Positions 1 to 7,086 are shown, numbered from the stretch's first letter. The stretch is 34,445 nt of DNA from Polaromonas sp. (GCF_030689685.1 NZ_JAUYEY010000073.1:1-34445), one strand, 5' to 3'. The notes: generated by a model from the sequence alone, not told the origin. Translations and numbers: made by a program.

Positions 1-76
1 TGACCAGGCGCACCGCCTCCAGTTTGAATTCCAGGGTGTATTTGCCCCGGGCTTGTCCGTCTTTTCTCTTGCTCAT
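1..76 (-). CDS. IS3-family transposase OrfA, N-terminal fragment (runs off the window)
   Basis: Only the first 25 codons are present, read leftward and cut by the window edge. They spell a lysine/arginine-rich start followed by RGKYTLEFKLEAVRLV, the typical opening of the small helix-turn-helix protein OrfA of IS3-family insertion sequences, which binds the element ends and is normally joined to OrfB (DDE integrase) by frameshifting. The ATG at 76-74 is preceded at a normal distance by GGAG (minus strand, about 84-87), so the start is convincing. The rest of the element lies outside the window, so intactness cannot be judged. Confidence 0.8.
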   Translation of the reverse strand, partial: MSKRKDGQARGKYTLEFKLEAVRLV

Positions 77-141
77 TTCGTAATCTCCAATGTCTGAATT
101 TGACCATCAGCTATGGAGTACGTTTTTCGGGGGCAAGATCA
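1..141 (-). mobile_element. Left end of an IS3-family insertion sequence
   Basis: Upstream of the OrfA start there are about 65 bases of non-coding DNA. On the minus strand a candidate element terminus begins at 141 with TGATCTTGCCCCC; IS3-family inverted repeats begin with TG, so I infer that the element boundary is at or near 141. The opposite end and the target duplication are outside the window, so the boundary is tentative. Confidence 0.5.
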
Positions 142-176
142 TCGTTTAGTTCGATATCCGGTACTCTCATGATGAG

Positions 177-290
177 GCCTAAAAGCTTGAGTTAAGCCGA
201 CGCGCAACGTGCCAGTCGGTGAGTGGTTGAAATGGAGCAACAATGCATTTGAACGAAGCGACGAAGCGACGAAGCGACGAAGCGTTAGGC
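177..290 (-). other. attC-like recombination site (integron cassette)
   Basis: Read on the minus strand the segment starts with GCCTAAC (290-284), matching the RYYYAAC box of integron attC sites, and ends with TTTAGGC (183-177), one base off the GTTRRRY core. The outer arms pair over GCCTAA-GCTT / AAGC-TTAGGC. The right half (GTCGGCTTAACTCAAGC) resembles the L'-R' half of common proteobacterial attC sites. The left half is distorted by an 8-bp tandem repeat (254-284). The length, 114 bp, is within the known attC range. The changed core base and the weak inner pairing suggest a decayed site; no integrase gene is in the window. Confidence 0.45.
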
Positions 291-655
291 GTTACTCTTG
301 CCAAATCTCTGAGCGGTTTTTTTGCACCGTTCTGCCTGAGGAATGCATCAAGGTAGACCTTGGTACGGAATGCAAATTTGTGGGCTGTCAGGTGCAGCGA
401 CAAGTACTCAATTGCGTACTCACGCTTTGTGAATGAGTCGAAGAGGCTCTTGAACCAACCAAACTTTGGTGGAGCAGAGTCATCTCGGACCTTGCAGGGC
501 GAGCAATAGGGTACTTGCCAACAAGCCTGCGCCGCGTTGCGTGAAGTGACCTTGCGCGTCGTGATGGTCACCGAAGTGTCGGGTACTCCCATGCACGAGG
601 CGCAATGGGGTGGCCACATGAGCTTATTTGCAGAAATGACTACAAGATATCGCAT
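179..655 (-). CDS. Hypothetical protein with two CxxC motifs, gene-cassette type
   Basis: A 158-residue unknown. The N-terminal part holds two paired cysteine motifs, CASC (residues 18-21) and CSPC (about 51-54), the second in a VPYCxxC context, which looks like a zinc-binding fold of short hypothetical proteins. The aromatic stretch FAFRTKVYLDAFLRQNG (about 95-110) looks like their usual C-terminal portion. I infer that the natural protein ends soon after that: the last ~40 residues are translated through the attC-like site and its 8-bp repeats, and the stop codon lies in the terminal core box. No good ribosome-binding site precedes the ATG; the preceding short ORF overlaps it, so translation may be coupled. 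Function unknown. Confidence 0.55.
   Translation of the reverse strand: MRYLVVISANKLMWPPHCASCMGVPDTSVTITTRKVTSRNAAQACWQVPYCSPCKVRDDSAPPKFGWFKSLFDSFTKREYAIEYLSLHLTAHKFAFRTKVYLDAFLRQNGAKKPLRDLARVTPNASSLRRFVASFKCIVAPFQPLTDWHVARRLNSSF
254..284. repeat. 8-bp tandem repeat, four copies, inside the attC-like site
   Basis: The unit CGAAGCGA is repeated at 254, 262, 270 and 278 (the last copy lacks its final base). Eight is not a multiple of three, so each unit gained or lost would shift the reading frame of the overlapping gene and change its C-terminal tail. Confidence 0.9.
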
Positions 656-819
656 TTGCCGGTAGTGACGCCAAACGATGTAGATCGACGGATATTCTTG
701 CAGCCAAGGATATTTGACAGGATATCCTCGAATCTCACCTCTGCACTCGGACAGTTCATCAGACGGCGAAGCGCGCGCAGGCTCGCGTTGCCGTCAATTT
801 GTAAGAAATTTGAAGTCAT
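640..819 (-). CDS. Possible small ORF upstream of the CxxC protein
   Basis: A 59-codon frame (ATG at 819-817; a GTG 24 bases upstream is also in frame) whose end overlaps the start of the CxxC-protein gene by 16 bases. The sequence is not obviously similar to anything I know and has no recognisable motif. On the minus strand a word GTTTAGGGC sits about ten bases before the ATG, reminiscent of an integron core (GTTRRRY) with two extra bases, which would fit a cassette start. It may simply be a chance frame. Confidence 0.22.
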   Translation of the reverse strand: MTSNFLQIDGNASLRALRRLMNCPSAEVRFEDILSNILGCKNIRRSTSFGVTTGKCDIL

Positions 820-1101
820 TGTCGTTGCCCTAAACCTTGTCACCTATCCTGCCCAAATGGGGTGGCGTCGAGTTTGCTTTCCCGGCATCTCGTCTGATTG
901 TCACTCTGTCCACCAGACGTTGGTGGCTGAATGACCGTTTCGACTACTTGGGAACGTAGTCGGAGGTGGACAAGGTACGCATTCCCGGAGACAAATTTTT
1001 TGTTTGCGTTTCCCGGCGGATTCACCAAGTGGGAAAAGCACGGCGCGATACCAGAGCGGTGAGGATGACTGAGCAAGCTGAGATTTGATCTGCCACCGAC
1101 T
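820..1101. other. Non-coding stretch with two small hairpins
   Basis: I see no convincing gene here; the frames present lack motifs and start signals. Two neighbouring inverted repeats are visible: CCACCA/TGGTGG (910-926) and CGACTAC/GTAGTCG (941-962, loop of 8). Neither is followed by a T-run on either strand. They may be remains of another recombination site or of a terminator. Confidence 0.4.
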
Positions 1102-1422
1102 TCACGCTGCCACAGAATGCGCCTGAAGGCTTACTTGTAGCTTCTCGCGCACTGCCCGAAAAATTGCCGCCAAATTGTCCATGCTGGGGTTGCCGTTGGG
1201 CGACAACATCCGATGCAAGCTTTTGCTCGGCTTGGCGGTCAACGTGGCGAGTTGCTCAAAGCCGATGGTGGCATTGACCAGGTCGCGCAGAATCAGCCGG
1301 GCTGTCTCGGGCTCGCCGTTGAGAAACAAGGTGGCAGCCTCGTCCAGCAGCGCCTGCGCAAATGACGAGTCACTCTGCACCCGCTGGATGACAGTTGCTT
1401 TGAAATTCCTGGTCAGTGCCAT
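1102..1422 (-). CDS. Antitoxin of HI1420/HigA-like type
   Basis: A 106-residue protein resembling the HI1420-type addiction-module antidote family. It opens with a short basic N-terminus (MALTRNFKATVIQRVQ), has a helical middle with an ILRDLVNATIGFEQLA motif, and ends in a helix-turn-helix-like part reading LTAKPSKSLHRMLSPNGNPSMDNLAAIF (about residues 62-89). In this family the downstream gene product neutralises the toxin and represses the operon. It lies five bases after the toxin stop on the same strand, in toxin-first order as is usual for HigBA/HI1419-1420 systems. The stop is at 1102-1104. Confidence 0.85.
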   Translation of the reverse strand: MALTRNFKATVIQRVQSDSSFAQALLDEAATLFLNGEPETARLILRDLVNATIGFEQLATLTAKPSKSLHRMLSPNGNPSMDNLAAIFRAVREKLQVSLQAHSVAA

Positions 1423-1427
1423 TGGTT

Positions 1428-1784
1428 TTACCCCTTGTGCTTGGTCGTTGCTTTGGTCGCCATTGCCTTTTTGCGTGCCTTGTATTCGGCCAGCAGTTCT
1501 TTGGCTTTGTCGATGTCACGTTGCTGGCCCCGCTTGGTGCCGCCTCCAAAAAGAATGATCAACGTGTGACCCTCTTTGGCAAGGTAGATCCGGTAGCCTG
1601 GCCCCCAGTCGATGACGTACTCTCCCATTCCATCGAACCACTTGATGCTTGATGTATTGCCAAGTTCCATGCGGAGCTTGGCAACAGTCACCTTCGCAGC
1701 GGCGAGCGACGGCAAACTGTCAAACCACTTTTTGTACGGGTTGGAGTCATCCTCGCGCAGGTACTCTTCAACTTTGATCGCCAT
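1428..1784 (-). CDS. Toxin of HI1419/HigB (RelE/ParE superfamily) type
   Basis: A protein of about 118 residues. The core FDSLPSLAAAKVTVAKLRMELGN ... VIDWGPGYRIYLAKEGHTLIILFGGGTKRGQQRDIDKAKELL is characteristic of phage Gp49/HigB-like toxins, which are small ribosome-associated mRNA interferases. I chose the ATG at 1784 (MAIKVEEYL), where family members begin; an in-frame ATG at 1799 would add five residues and would start inside the operator-like palindrome. No Shine-Dalgarno sequence is visible before either start. The C-terminal tail (about 15 residues, Lys/Thr/Ala-rich) is longer than I would expect. The antitoxin gene follows immediately. Confidence 0.85.
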   Translation of the reverse strand: MAIKVEEYLREDDSNPYKKWFDSLPSLAAAKVTVAKLRMELGNTSSIKWFDGMGEYVIDWGPGYRIYLAKEGHTLIILFGGGTKRGQQRDIDKAKELLAEYKARKKAMATKATTKHKG

Positions 1785-1792
1785 ATTGAATG

Positions 1793-1808
1793 GTAACATA
1801 TTAGTTAC
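1793..1808. promoter_or_regulatory. Palindromic operator-like site overlapping the TA promoter
   Basis: GTAAC-N6-GTTAC is a perfect 5-bp inverted repeat nine bases upstream of the toxin start. On the minus strand its centre is TAATAT, a good -10 box, so a repressor bound here would cover the promoter. I infer that it is the autoregulatory operator for the antitoxin, as usual for such modules. Confidence 0.5.
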
Positions 1809-1941
1809 TTTTAATGCGAGCTATTTTGGTGCTGGTGGCCGTCGGGGCGTTTTGCAAGCGTTGAAATCAGATTGCTCTATATCGTCGATGCTCATCAACC
1901 GGTGGGGCGGCGATAGCTCACTATCAGGTGGCACCTATTCC

Positions 1942-4209
1942 TCAAATCGCTAATGGATCCACATCAATTGCCCAGCGGATCAGGCTCTTGAAGTCGCCCT
2001 CTTGCCGGGTCTGGTGCAGCAGCGGCTGCCAGGCGGCCAGGAAGCGCTGCAAGGCGGCGCGTGACGGGCTTTCGACCAGCATCTGGGCGCGTTCGATGTT
2101 GGCCACGCGCTGGATGGTCATGGGCACGGCCGGATAGGGTGTGACGGCTTCTGCGCCAGGCAGTTGCTGCGCCTGCGCTGCGGCGGCGGCGGCATTCAAA
2201 AAGCCCTGCGCCACCGACTGCTCCCGCGCCTCAGCGCGCACCAAAGCGGAAAAGCCAAAGGGCGACATGCCTGCGGCTTCGCGTTCTTTCAGCTCCTGGG
2301 CTGCAAAGGCCGGGTAGTCGTGTTTTTTCAAAGCGCCAAACAAGGGGTGCTGCGGGTGAAAAGTCTGCACCCACATCTCGCTGCTGCCGCTGCGCTCGGC
2401 ATCGCGCCCGGCCCGGCCTGCGGCCTGCATCAACAGGCCAAACAGGCGCTCGGGTGCGCGGAAGTCGCTGGAAAAAAGCGCGCTGTCGGGGTTGATCGCG
2501 GCCACCAGGGTGATGTGGCGGAAATCGTGGCCCTTGGCAATCATCTGGGTGCCAACCAGCACATCGACCTCGCCCGCATGTACGCTGGCCAGTTGCGCTT
2601 CAAGTGCACCCTTGAGCCGTGTGGTGTCGGCGTCAATGCGGGCGATGCGCAGGGGCTCGCCGCCCGGCCTGCGCACACCGGCCAGCAGCTCGGTGATGTG
2701 TTCCTCCAGCCGTTCCGTGCCTTTGCCGACAGGCGCGATATCGATGTTGCCGCAGCTTGGGCAGGCACGCGGCACACGTTCGGTAAAACCGCAGTGGTGG
2801 CAGCGCAGCGTGCGGTCGATTTTGTGGAAGACGCGGTAGGCGCTGCAATGCGGGCACTCGCTTTTCCAGCCGCAGTCGTGGCAGGCCAGCACCGGGGCGT
2901 AGCCGCGCCGGTTCAAAAAAATCAGCGACTGCTCACCGCGTGCGATACGCTGGCTGATGGCGTCCAGCAGCGGCGGCGCTATCGTGGCGTGTTTGGGTTG
3001 GTGGTTCATGTCCACCAGCCGCACGGCCGGCAACTGGCCAGCCGTTTGCGGGGAGCCCTCACCCCCACCCTCTCCCAGGGGGAGAGGGGGTAAATAAGAC
3101 GCAGCGCCTATACGTTTGTCCATTCTCAGGCGCTGGTACTTGCCGTTGATGGTGGCCTGCCAGCTTTCCAGCGAAGGGGTGGCAGAGCCCAGCATGACTC
3201 GACAGGCCCCCACGCTTGTCGCTTCGGGTACTGCACTGCCCCCCGAGGGGGCGTTGCGCCTGCGGCCCGGCAAAGCCGTCTCCGCGGCCCCTGCTGATGA
3301 AGAGGGCGCAGTGATGCCGCCGCTGTTGTCGACCGAGCTTTCCAGCATCGCGCGGTACACCGCCAGATCACGCGCCGAATAACGCGCACCTTCCTGCTGC
3401 TTGTAGCTCGGGTCGTGTTCTTCATCAACGACGATCAGGCGCAGATTCGGCAAGGACGCAAAAATTGCCATGCGGGTGCCCAGCACCAGCCGGGCTTGAC
3501 CCGCATGTGCCGCCAGCCAGCTTTTGAGGCGCTGCGCCGGGCTCAAGCCGCTGTGCATGGCCACCACCTGGGCCTTGCCCAGGTGCGCAAAACGCGCCTC
3601 GAAACGTGCCTGCAACTGTGGCGTGAGGTTGATCTCGGGCACCATCACCAGCACCTGGGCGCTGGCGTCCTGCGCCAGCACGCGGGCGGCGGCGCGCAGG
3701 TAGACCTCGGTTTTTCCGCTGCCGGTCGCGCCGAACAGCAGCGCCGGCCGGGAATCGGCATCAAATTCGGCGATGGCCCTTTCCTGTTCTGTGCTCAGTG
3801 CTATCAAATCAGTAGTATCCGGGGCATCGGGTACGGCCGCCACAGGTCGTTTGAGCCGGCGCGCGAGTTGCACCGTGCTTAGCGCGCGCAGTTGCGGCGG
3901 CAGCGCGGCCAGCGCCACCTCGCCAATCGAGCGCTGGTAATAACTGGCGGTAAAAGCCACCAGCCGGCGCCAGGTCGCGGGCAGCGGCGCAAGCCCGTCC
4001 AGCGCACCCAGCACGCCGCGGGCTTGGGCCGGCGGCAGATCACCGCTGTCTGGCAGCACCTCCCAGACCACGCCCAGCACCTCGCGTTTACCCAGAGGCA
4101 CACGCACCAGCGTGCCGGGAGCCAGCGGCCACGCGCTGAGATAGGTCAGCGCTCCGGCCACACTGCTGTGGGCCGGCGTTGCAACCACAATGCTGAGCCA
4201 ATTGGTCAT
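1942..4209 (-). CDS. priA: Primosomal protein N' (replication restart helicase PriA)
   Basis: 755 residues against about 730 in E. coli. PriA binds abandoned replication forks and reloads the replisome. The N-terminal 3'-end-binding domain (about 1-100) is followed by a helicase core with Walker A GATGSGKT (160-167), DEEH (262-265), the GSATPSLESW motif (342-351), and paired CxxC zinc motifs in CHDCGWKSECPHC and CHHCGF...CPSC (about 443-487). Two low-complexity insertions break the conserved core: about 293-336, between DLAVYRAML and CRVMLGSATPS, and about 372-388 (PPLPLGEGGGEG). Both coincide with interspersed DNA repeats (see separate entries). The frame stays open throughout, so the protein is probably functional. 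Upstream is a long AT-rich gap with a DnaA-box-like site. Confidence 0.96.
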   Translation of the reverse strand: MTNWLSIVVATPAHSSVAGALTYLSAWPLAPGTLVRVPLGKREVLGVVWEVLPDSGDLPPAQARGVLGALDGLAPLPATWRRLVAFTASYYQRSIGEVALAALPPQLRALSTVQLARRLKRPVAAVPDAPDTTDLIALSTEQERAIAEFDADSRPALLFGATGSGKTEVYLRAAARVLAQDASAQVLVMVPEINLTPQLQARFEARFAHLGKAQVVAMHSGLSPAQRLKSWLAAHAGQARLVLGTRMAIFASLPNLRLIVVDEEHDPSYKQQEGARYSARDLAVYRAMLESSVDNSGGITAPSSSAGAAETALPGRRRNAPSGGSAVPEATSVGACRVMLGSATPSLESWQATINGKYQRLRMDKRIGAASYLPPLPLGEGGGEGSPQTAGQLPAVRLVDMNHQPKHATIAPPLLDAISQRIARGEQSLIFLNRRGYAPVLACHDCGWKSECPHCSAYRVFHKIDRTLRCHHCGFTERVPRACPSCGNIDIAPVGKGTERLEEHITELLAGVRRPGGEPLRIARIDADTTRLKGALEAQLASVHAGEVDVLVGTQMIAKGHDFRHITLVAAINPDSALFSSDFRAPERLFGLLMQAAGRAGRDAERSGSSEMWVQTFHPQHPLFGALKKHDYPAFAAQELKEREAAGMSPFGFSALVRAEAREQSVAQGFLNAAAAAAQAQQLPGAEAVTPYPAVPMTIQRVANIERAQMLVESPSRAALQRFLAAWQPLLHQTRQEGDFKSLIRWAIDVDPLAI
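3055..3094 (-). repeat. C/G-rich interspersed repeat inserted in priA
   Basis: On the plus strand it reads CCCTCACCCCCACCCTCTCC followed by CAGGGGGAGAGGGGG, with a GGGGGAGAGG/CCTCTCCC-type imperfect hairpin. It is translated in priA as LPPLPLGEGGGEG. From memory this word family is a frequent intergenic repeat in many proteobacterial genomes; this is the only copy I see in the window. Confidence 0.6.
3207..3291 (+). repeat. Interspersed repeat B, copy 1 (inside priA)
   Basis: Starts CCCCCACGCTTGTCGCTTCG and continues through a CCCCCCGAGGGGG hairpin into GCGCCTGCGGCCCGGCAAAG. The same words recur at 21788-21815 and 21905-21955. It encodes most of the first non-conserved insertion in PriA and leaves the frame open. 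Confidence 0.8.
3769..3816 (-). repeat. GCTAT-N7-ATAGC element, degenerate copy (in priA)
   Basis: On the minus strand ACTAC-N7-ATAGC is followed after exactly 20 bases by GGGCCATCGCC. The copy is in the sense direction of priA and encodes DLIALSTEQERAIAEF at the entrance of the helicase core. The right part resembles conserved PriA sequence, so only the left half may be repeat-derived. Confidence 0.45.
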
Positions 4210-4319
4210 GGACGCTGAAGCTTATAAGGACGTAAAAAAGTCGTAAGTGCTGAGATACATTTTCGAAAAACGCCGTAAGTGCTTGATTTAGAACTACTTT
4301 GAAGGTAACCCAGAGTTTC

Positions 4320-4328
4320 TGTGGATAA
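4320..4328 (-). promoter_or_regulatory. DnaA-box-like sequence upstream of priA
   Basis: The minus strand reads TTATCCACA, a perfect match to the DnaA-box consensus, about 110 bp upstream of the priA start. A single 9-mer can occur by chance in 34 kb (roughly one in four for this exact word on either strand), so the functional claim is weak. Confidence 0.3.
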
Positions 4329-4442
4329 CTTTGTTGATAGATTGCCTTGGGCCCTGCCCAGCCCTTGTAAATCAAGGCTTTTCTTGAATTGCCCGTAAAA
4401 AAAGCAATTTAAAGAAGCTATACAAATCAACCACTTAGCGCC

Positions 4443-4459
4443 GCTATGGGTTTGATAGC
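4443..4459. repeat. GCTAT-N7-ATAGC palindrome without the GGGCT arm
   Basis: Perfect 5-bp arms with the invariant 7-bp spacer. Unlike the full copies it lacks GGGC at 20 bases on either side, so it is a solo core or a decayed copy. Confidence 0.6.
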
Positions 4460-4555
4460 GCAACTAGCCCGACAAACCGTTTCATGCGGCACCGCAGCAC
4501 GAATTTTGTGAATAAGTCCTGCCTCCGACGCCTGATTTTGTGTTATCGACGATGC

Positions 4556-4577
4556 AAAACCCCGCCTAATGCGGGGT
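4556..4577 (-). terminator. hemE terminator with the stop codon in its loop
   Basis: On the minus strand ACCCCGC-ATTAG-GCGGGGT is followed by TTT. The 7-bp GC-rich stem (4559-4565 / 4571-4577) and short T-run make a compact intrinsic terminator. The TAG stop of hemE (4568-4566) lies in the 5-base loop, so the last codons form the 5' arm of the stem. Confidence 0.75.
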
Positions 4578-5666
4578 GCCGGTGCGCATCCTGCGGGAGT
4601 GCGCGTGTACTGCGCGCACCAGCACTTCGACGCTTTCTGGCGGGGTGTGCTGGCTGATGCCGTGGCCGAGGTTGAAGATATGTGTGGGCCCGCTGCTGTA
4701 CAGGTCCGCATGCGGCTGGCCGAAACTGTCCAGCACGGCTGCCACTTCTTTCTCGATCTGCGCCGGCGGGGCAAACAGCACGTTCGGGTCCAGGTTGCCC
4801 TGCAACGCCATGCGATGGCCCACTCGCGCGCGCGCCTGACCGAGGTTGACGGTCCAGTCCAGGCCCAGCACCTCGCAGTCGAGTCCGGCCATCTGCTCCA
4901 GCCACAGGCCACCGCCCTTGGTGAAGACCAGGCGCGGGATCGTGACGCCGTCGTGTGTGCGTTTGAGCTGGCTGAGCACGCGCTGTGTATAGGCTAGGCT
5001 GAAAGTCTGGAAGGCTGCGTCGGCCAGCACACCGCCCCAGCTGTCGAAAATCATCACCGCCTGGGCGCCAGCCTCGATCTGGGCGTTCAGGTAGGCGGCG
5101 ACGGCATCGGCATTGATCGCCAGCATTTTGTGCATCAGGTCGGGGCGCTGGTACAGCATGGTCTTGACCAGGCGGTAGTCGTCGGAGCCAGCGCCCTCGA
5201 CCATGTAACAGGCCAGGGTCCAGGGGCTGCCGGAAAAGCCGATCAACGGCACCCGTCCGTTCAGCGCCTTGCGGATGGAGGTGACGGCGTCAAACACATA
5301 ACGCAGTTTGTCCATGTCCGGCACTTCGAGCTTGGCCACAGCCGCTTCGTCACGCACCGGTGTCGCAAAACGCGGGCCCTCACCGAGCGCAAACGACAGG
5401 CCCAGCCCCATGGCGTCGGGCACGGTCAGGATGTCGGAAAACAGGATGGCGGCGTCCAGCGGGTAACGCTCAAGCGGTTGCAGCGTGACTTCGGTGGCGT
5501 AGTCTGGTGAGGTCGCCAGGCCCATGAAACTGCCGGCTTTGGCGCGGCTGGCGCGGTACTCGGGCAAATAGCGCCCGGCCTGGCGCATCAGCCAGACGGG
5601 GGTGTAGTCGGTGGCCTGGCGCAGGCAGGCGCGCAGGAAATTGTCGTTTTGGAGGGGAGCAAACAT
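4566..5666 (-). CDS. hemE: Uroporphyrinogen decarboxylase
   Basis: 366 residues, close to the usual ~355. It removes the four acetate carboxyl groups of uroporphyrinogen III to give coproporphyrinogen III in cytosolic haem synthesis. The N-terminal signature [16 protein letters not shown] (about 24-39) contains the substrate-binding arginines, followed by [14 protein letters not shown] with the catalytic aspartate and [16 protein letters not shown]. The C-terminus ends [15 protein letters not shown]..., as in other HemE proteins. The start at 5666 gives the standard [16 protein letters not shown] opening. It is a single gene with its own terminator, and is separated from the lipoprotein gene behind it by a long palindromic repeat. 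Confidence 0.97.
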   Translation of the reverse strand: MFAPLQNDNFLRACLRQATDYTPVWLMRQAGRYLPEYRASRAKAGSFMGLATSPDYATEVTLQPLERYPLDAAILFSDILTVPDAMGLGLSFALGEGPRFATPVRDEAAVAKLEVPDMDKLRYVFDAVTSIRKALNGRVPLIGFSGSPWTLACYMVEGAGSDDYRLVKTMLYQRPDLMHKMLAINADAVAAYLNAQIEAGAQAVMIFDSWGGVLADAAFQTFSLAYTQRVLSQLKRTHDGVTIPRLVFTKGGGLWLEQMAGLDCEVLGLDWTVNLGQARARVGHRMALQGNLDPNVLFAPPAQIEKEVAAVLDSFGQPHADLYSSGPTHIFNLGHGISQHTPPESVEVLVRAVHAHSRRMRTGTPH

Positions 5667-5705
5667 CTTTCCATTGTCTCAGAGCCGCGAATCTTTCTAC
5701 TGCGC

Positions 5706-5775
5706 GGGCCGATCTGGCGCCTGCGGTGCTCACCGTACCCATGTACGGCTCCGCTCCTCGGCGCCACCTCGGCCC
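5706..5775. repeat. 70-bp long imperfect palindrome
   Basis: The outer arms of 16 bp (5706-5721 and 5760-5775) pair with two mismatches, and an inner hairpin CCGTAC-CCAT-GTACGG sits in the middle. It lies between the lipoprotein stop and the hemE start, both read leftward, so it could end the lipoprotein transcript or be a mobile palindromic repeat. I recall similar words from other Comamonadaceae (not checked). Confidence 0.75.
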
Positions 5776-5841
5776 GCTCGCTACGAAATCTTCACGACTC
5801 TGGGCGGGCAGTGAACACCTGAAGTGGGGAGCGTAGGGGCT

Positions 5842-6588
5842 CTATCGGACGGGTAAAAACTGCAAAAATGAGGCACCAGCCAGGTTCTGCACATAGGTGA
5901 TCACGGCGCGCCGATACTTTTCGGTCAACACCCCGGACAGCAAATCCAGCCGGCCGACGATCTTGCCGAACTCGCGCTCAAAACTGAGGTTGCGCTCGCG
6001 CTCTGACATCTCGTCGGCCATCAGCAGCGGCTGGCCGGCCGCATTGCGCCGTGTGGCCAGCAACCAGACCGCCGACTCGACATTGCGGGCGGCGTTGTAG
6101 ACGTATTGCGCGTCCAGGCCATCGACCAGGTAGAAGGTGGTTTTGCCGCCGTGCGCCACGATTAGCATGTCGGCACTCGCGTAGATGAAGGCGGCCACGC
6201 GGTCGCCCTTGAAATCAGCGCTCAGCGCCAGCGACAGCGCGGCAATGTCGCGTTTGCCCTGCAGCTCGGGCCAGGGGGTGCGGCTGTCAATCGCACTGCG
6301 CACCCGCTCGATGGCCGCCTCGCGGCTCACGCCGCTGGTCTTGCGCCATTCGGCCGGGTTGCGCCGGTACAACTTGTCCAGCAGCCGGTACAGGCTGTCG
6401 AGGTTGTCACGCATGCCCAGTGTGGCCATGCGGTTGACGTCGGACTGTGCGAGCTCGCTGCCGGTCAGCGGCGCAACCTGGGTTTCGCCCCGATGCACGG
6501 GCGCCGGCCCCATGGCCGAACAGCCGCCAAGCAGCAGGGCCGCCAGACCAGGCAGGAGAGCAGGCGGGAGGCGGCGCGGGAAGGGCAT
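5842..6588 (-). CDS. Hypothetical lipoprotein
   Basis: About 248 residues from the ATG at 6588; an upstream in-frame ATG (6618) would put ten extra residues before the signal. The N-terminus is MPFPRR, a hydrophobic stretch, then LLLGGC, a good lipobox, so the mature protein should be lipid-anchored and face the periplasm. The mature part is mainly helical with a conserved-looking segment SLYRLLDKLYRRNPAEWRK and no catalytic motif that I recognise. It ends FLQFLPVR. I think it belongs to a family of betaproteobacterial lipoproteins of unknown function. It is the last gene of a leftward series with the CoA-binding protein 51 bp upstream. Confidence 0.8.
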   Translation of the reverse strand: MPFPRRLPPALLPGLAALLLGGCSAMGPAPVHRGETQVAPLTGSELAQSDVNRMATLGMRDNLDSLYRLLDKLYRRNPAEWRKTSGVSREAAIERVRSAIDSRTPWPELQGKRDIAALSLALSADFKGDRVAAFIYASADMLIVAHGGKTTFYLVDGLDAQYVYNAARNVESAVWLLATRRNAAGQPLLMADEMSERERNLSFEREFGKIVGRLDLLSGVLTEKYRRAVITYVQNLAGASFLQFLPVR

Positions 6589-6639
6589 GCGCCGATTATC
6601 CCGGAGCGCCCGGGGCACGCAAGCGCCTGCGTGTGGGGT

Positions 6640-7086
6640 TCAGGCCGCGTCAGCCGGCAATAGGCCACGCGATTGCAACACGCGGTGGTCAATCTTCAGG
6701 CAGTGGTCCTGCACCACCAGCAGTCCGGCGGCTTCGGCTTTGGCTGCGGCTGCTGCGTGGGTGATGCCCAGTTGCATCCAGGCTGCCTTGGCGCCGATTG
6801 CAATCGCGTCATCAACAATGGGCGGGATGTCCTCGCTGTTGCGAAAACAGTTCACCAGGTCAATGCTTTCGTGCTGCGCTGCCTCACGCAAACTGGCATA
6901 GGCTTTCTCGCCCAGCACCTCGCTGACGTTTGGATTCACCGGAATGATGCGGTAGCCACTGGCCTGCATGTAACGCGCCACATCAAAACTGGCACGGTGC
7001 GGTTTGGGCGACAGGCCGACCACTGCAATCGTGCGGCAGTGGGTCAATATGTAGGGCATGCGTTCGGCTGGCGCGATGGCGGTCAT
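6640..7086 (-). CDS. CoA-binding domain protein (YccU-like)
   Basis: 148 residues forming one Rossmann-like CoA-binding domain. The N-terminal IAVVGLSPKPHRASFDVARYMQASGYRIIPVNPN (about 20-53) is the nucleotide-binding start of the family, NCFRNSEDIPPIVDDAIAIGAKAAWMQLGI lies in the middle, and VVQDHCLKIDH near the end matches the usual VxDxCLKIEH. Members are small stand-alone relatives of the succinyl-CoA synthetase alpha N-terminal domain. Their role is unclear. It starts eight bases downstream of the redoxin gene stop, so the two are probably co-transcribed. Confidence 0.92.
   Translation of the reverse strand: MTAIAPAERMPYILTHCRTIAVVGLSPKPHRASFDVARYMQASGYRIIPVNPNVSEVLGEKAYASLREAAQHESIDLVNCFRNSEDIPPIVDDAIAIGAKAAWMQLGITHAAAAAKAEAAGLLVVQDHCLKIDHRVLQSRGLLPADAA

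Larger units (their letters stand above)
4210..4558. other. AT-rich intergenic region between hemE and priA
   Basis: About 350 bases with no convincing gene, clearly less GC-rich than its surroundings. It contains a perfect DnaA-box word (4320-4328), a perfect GCTAT-N7-ATAGC palindrome (4443-4459), another GCTAT half-site at 4417-4421, and several A/T runs. It must carry the priA promoter on the minus strand; I cannot single out a strong -35/-10 pair. Confidence 0.6.

Noticed and set aside
254..284. CRISPR-like or larger repeat array
   Set aside because: The unit is only 8 bp with no spacers; it is a simple tandem repeat. No CRISPR array is present in the window.
605..934. A 109-codon forward frame
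   Set aside because: No recognisable motif or ribosome-binding site, and it conflicts with the leftward cassette-like frames.
2164..3093. A 309-codon forward frame opposite priA
   Set aside because: Antisense to the conserved PriA helicase domain; no start signal or motif.
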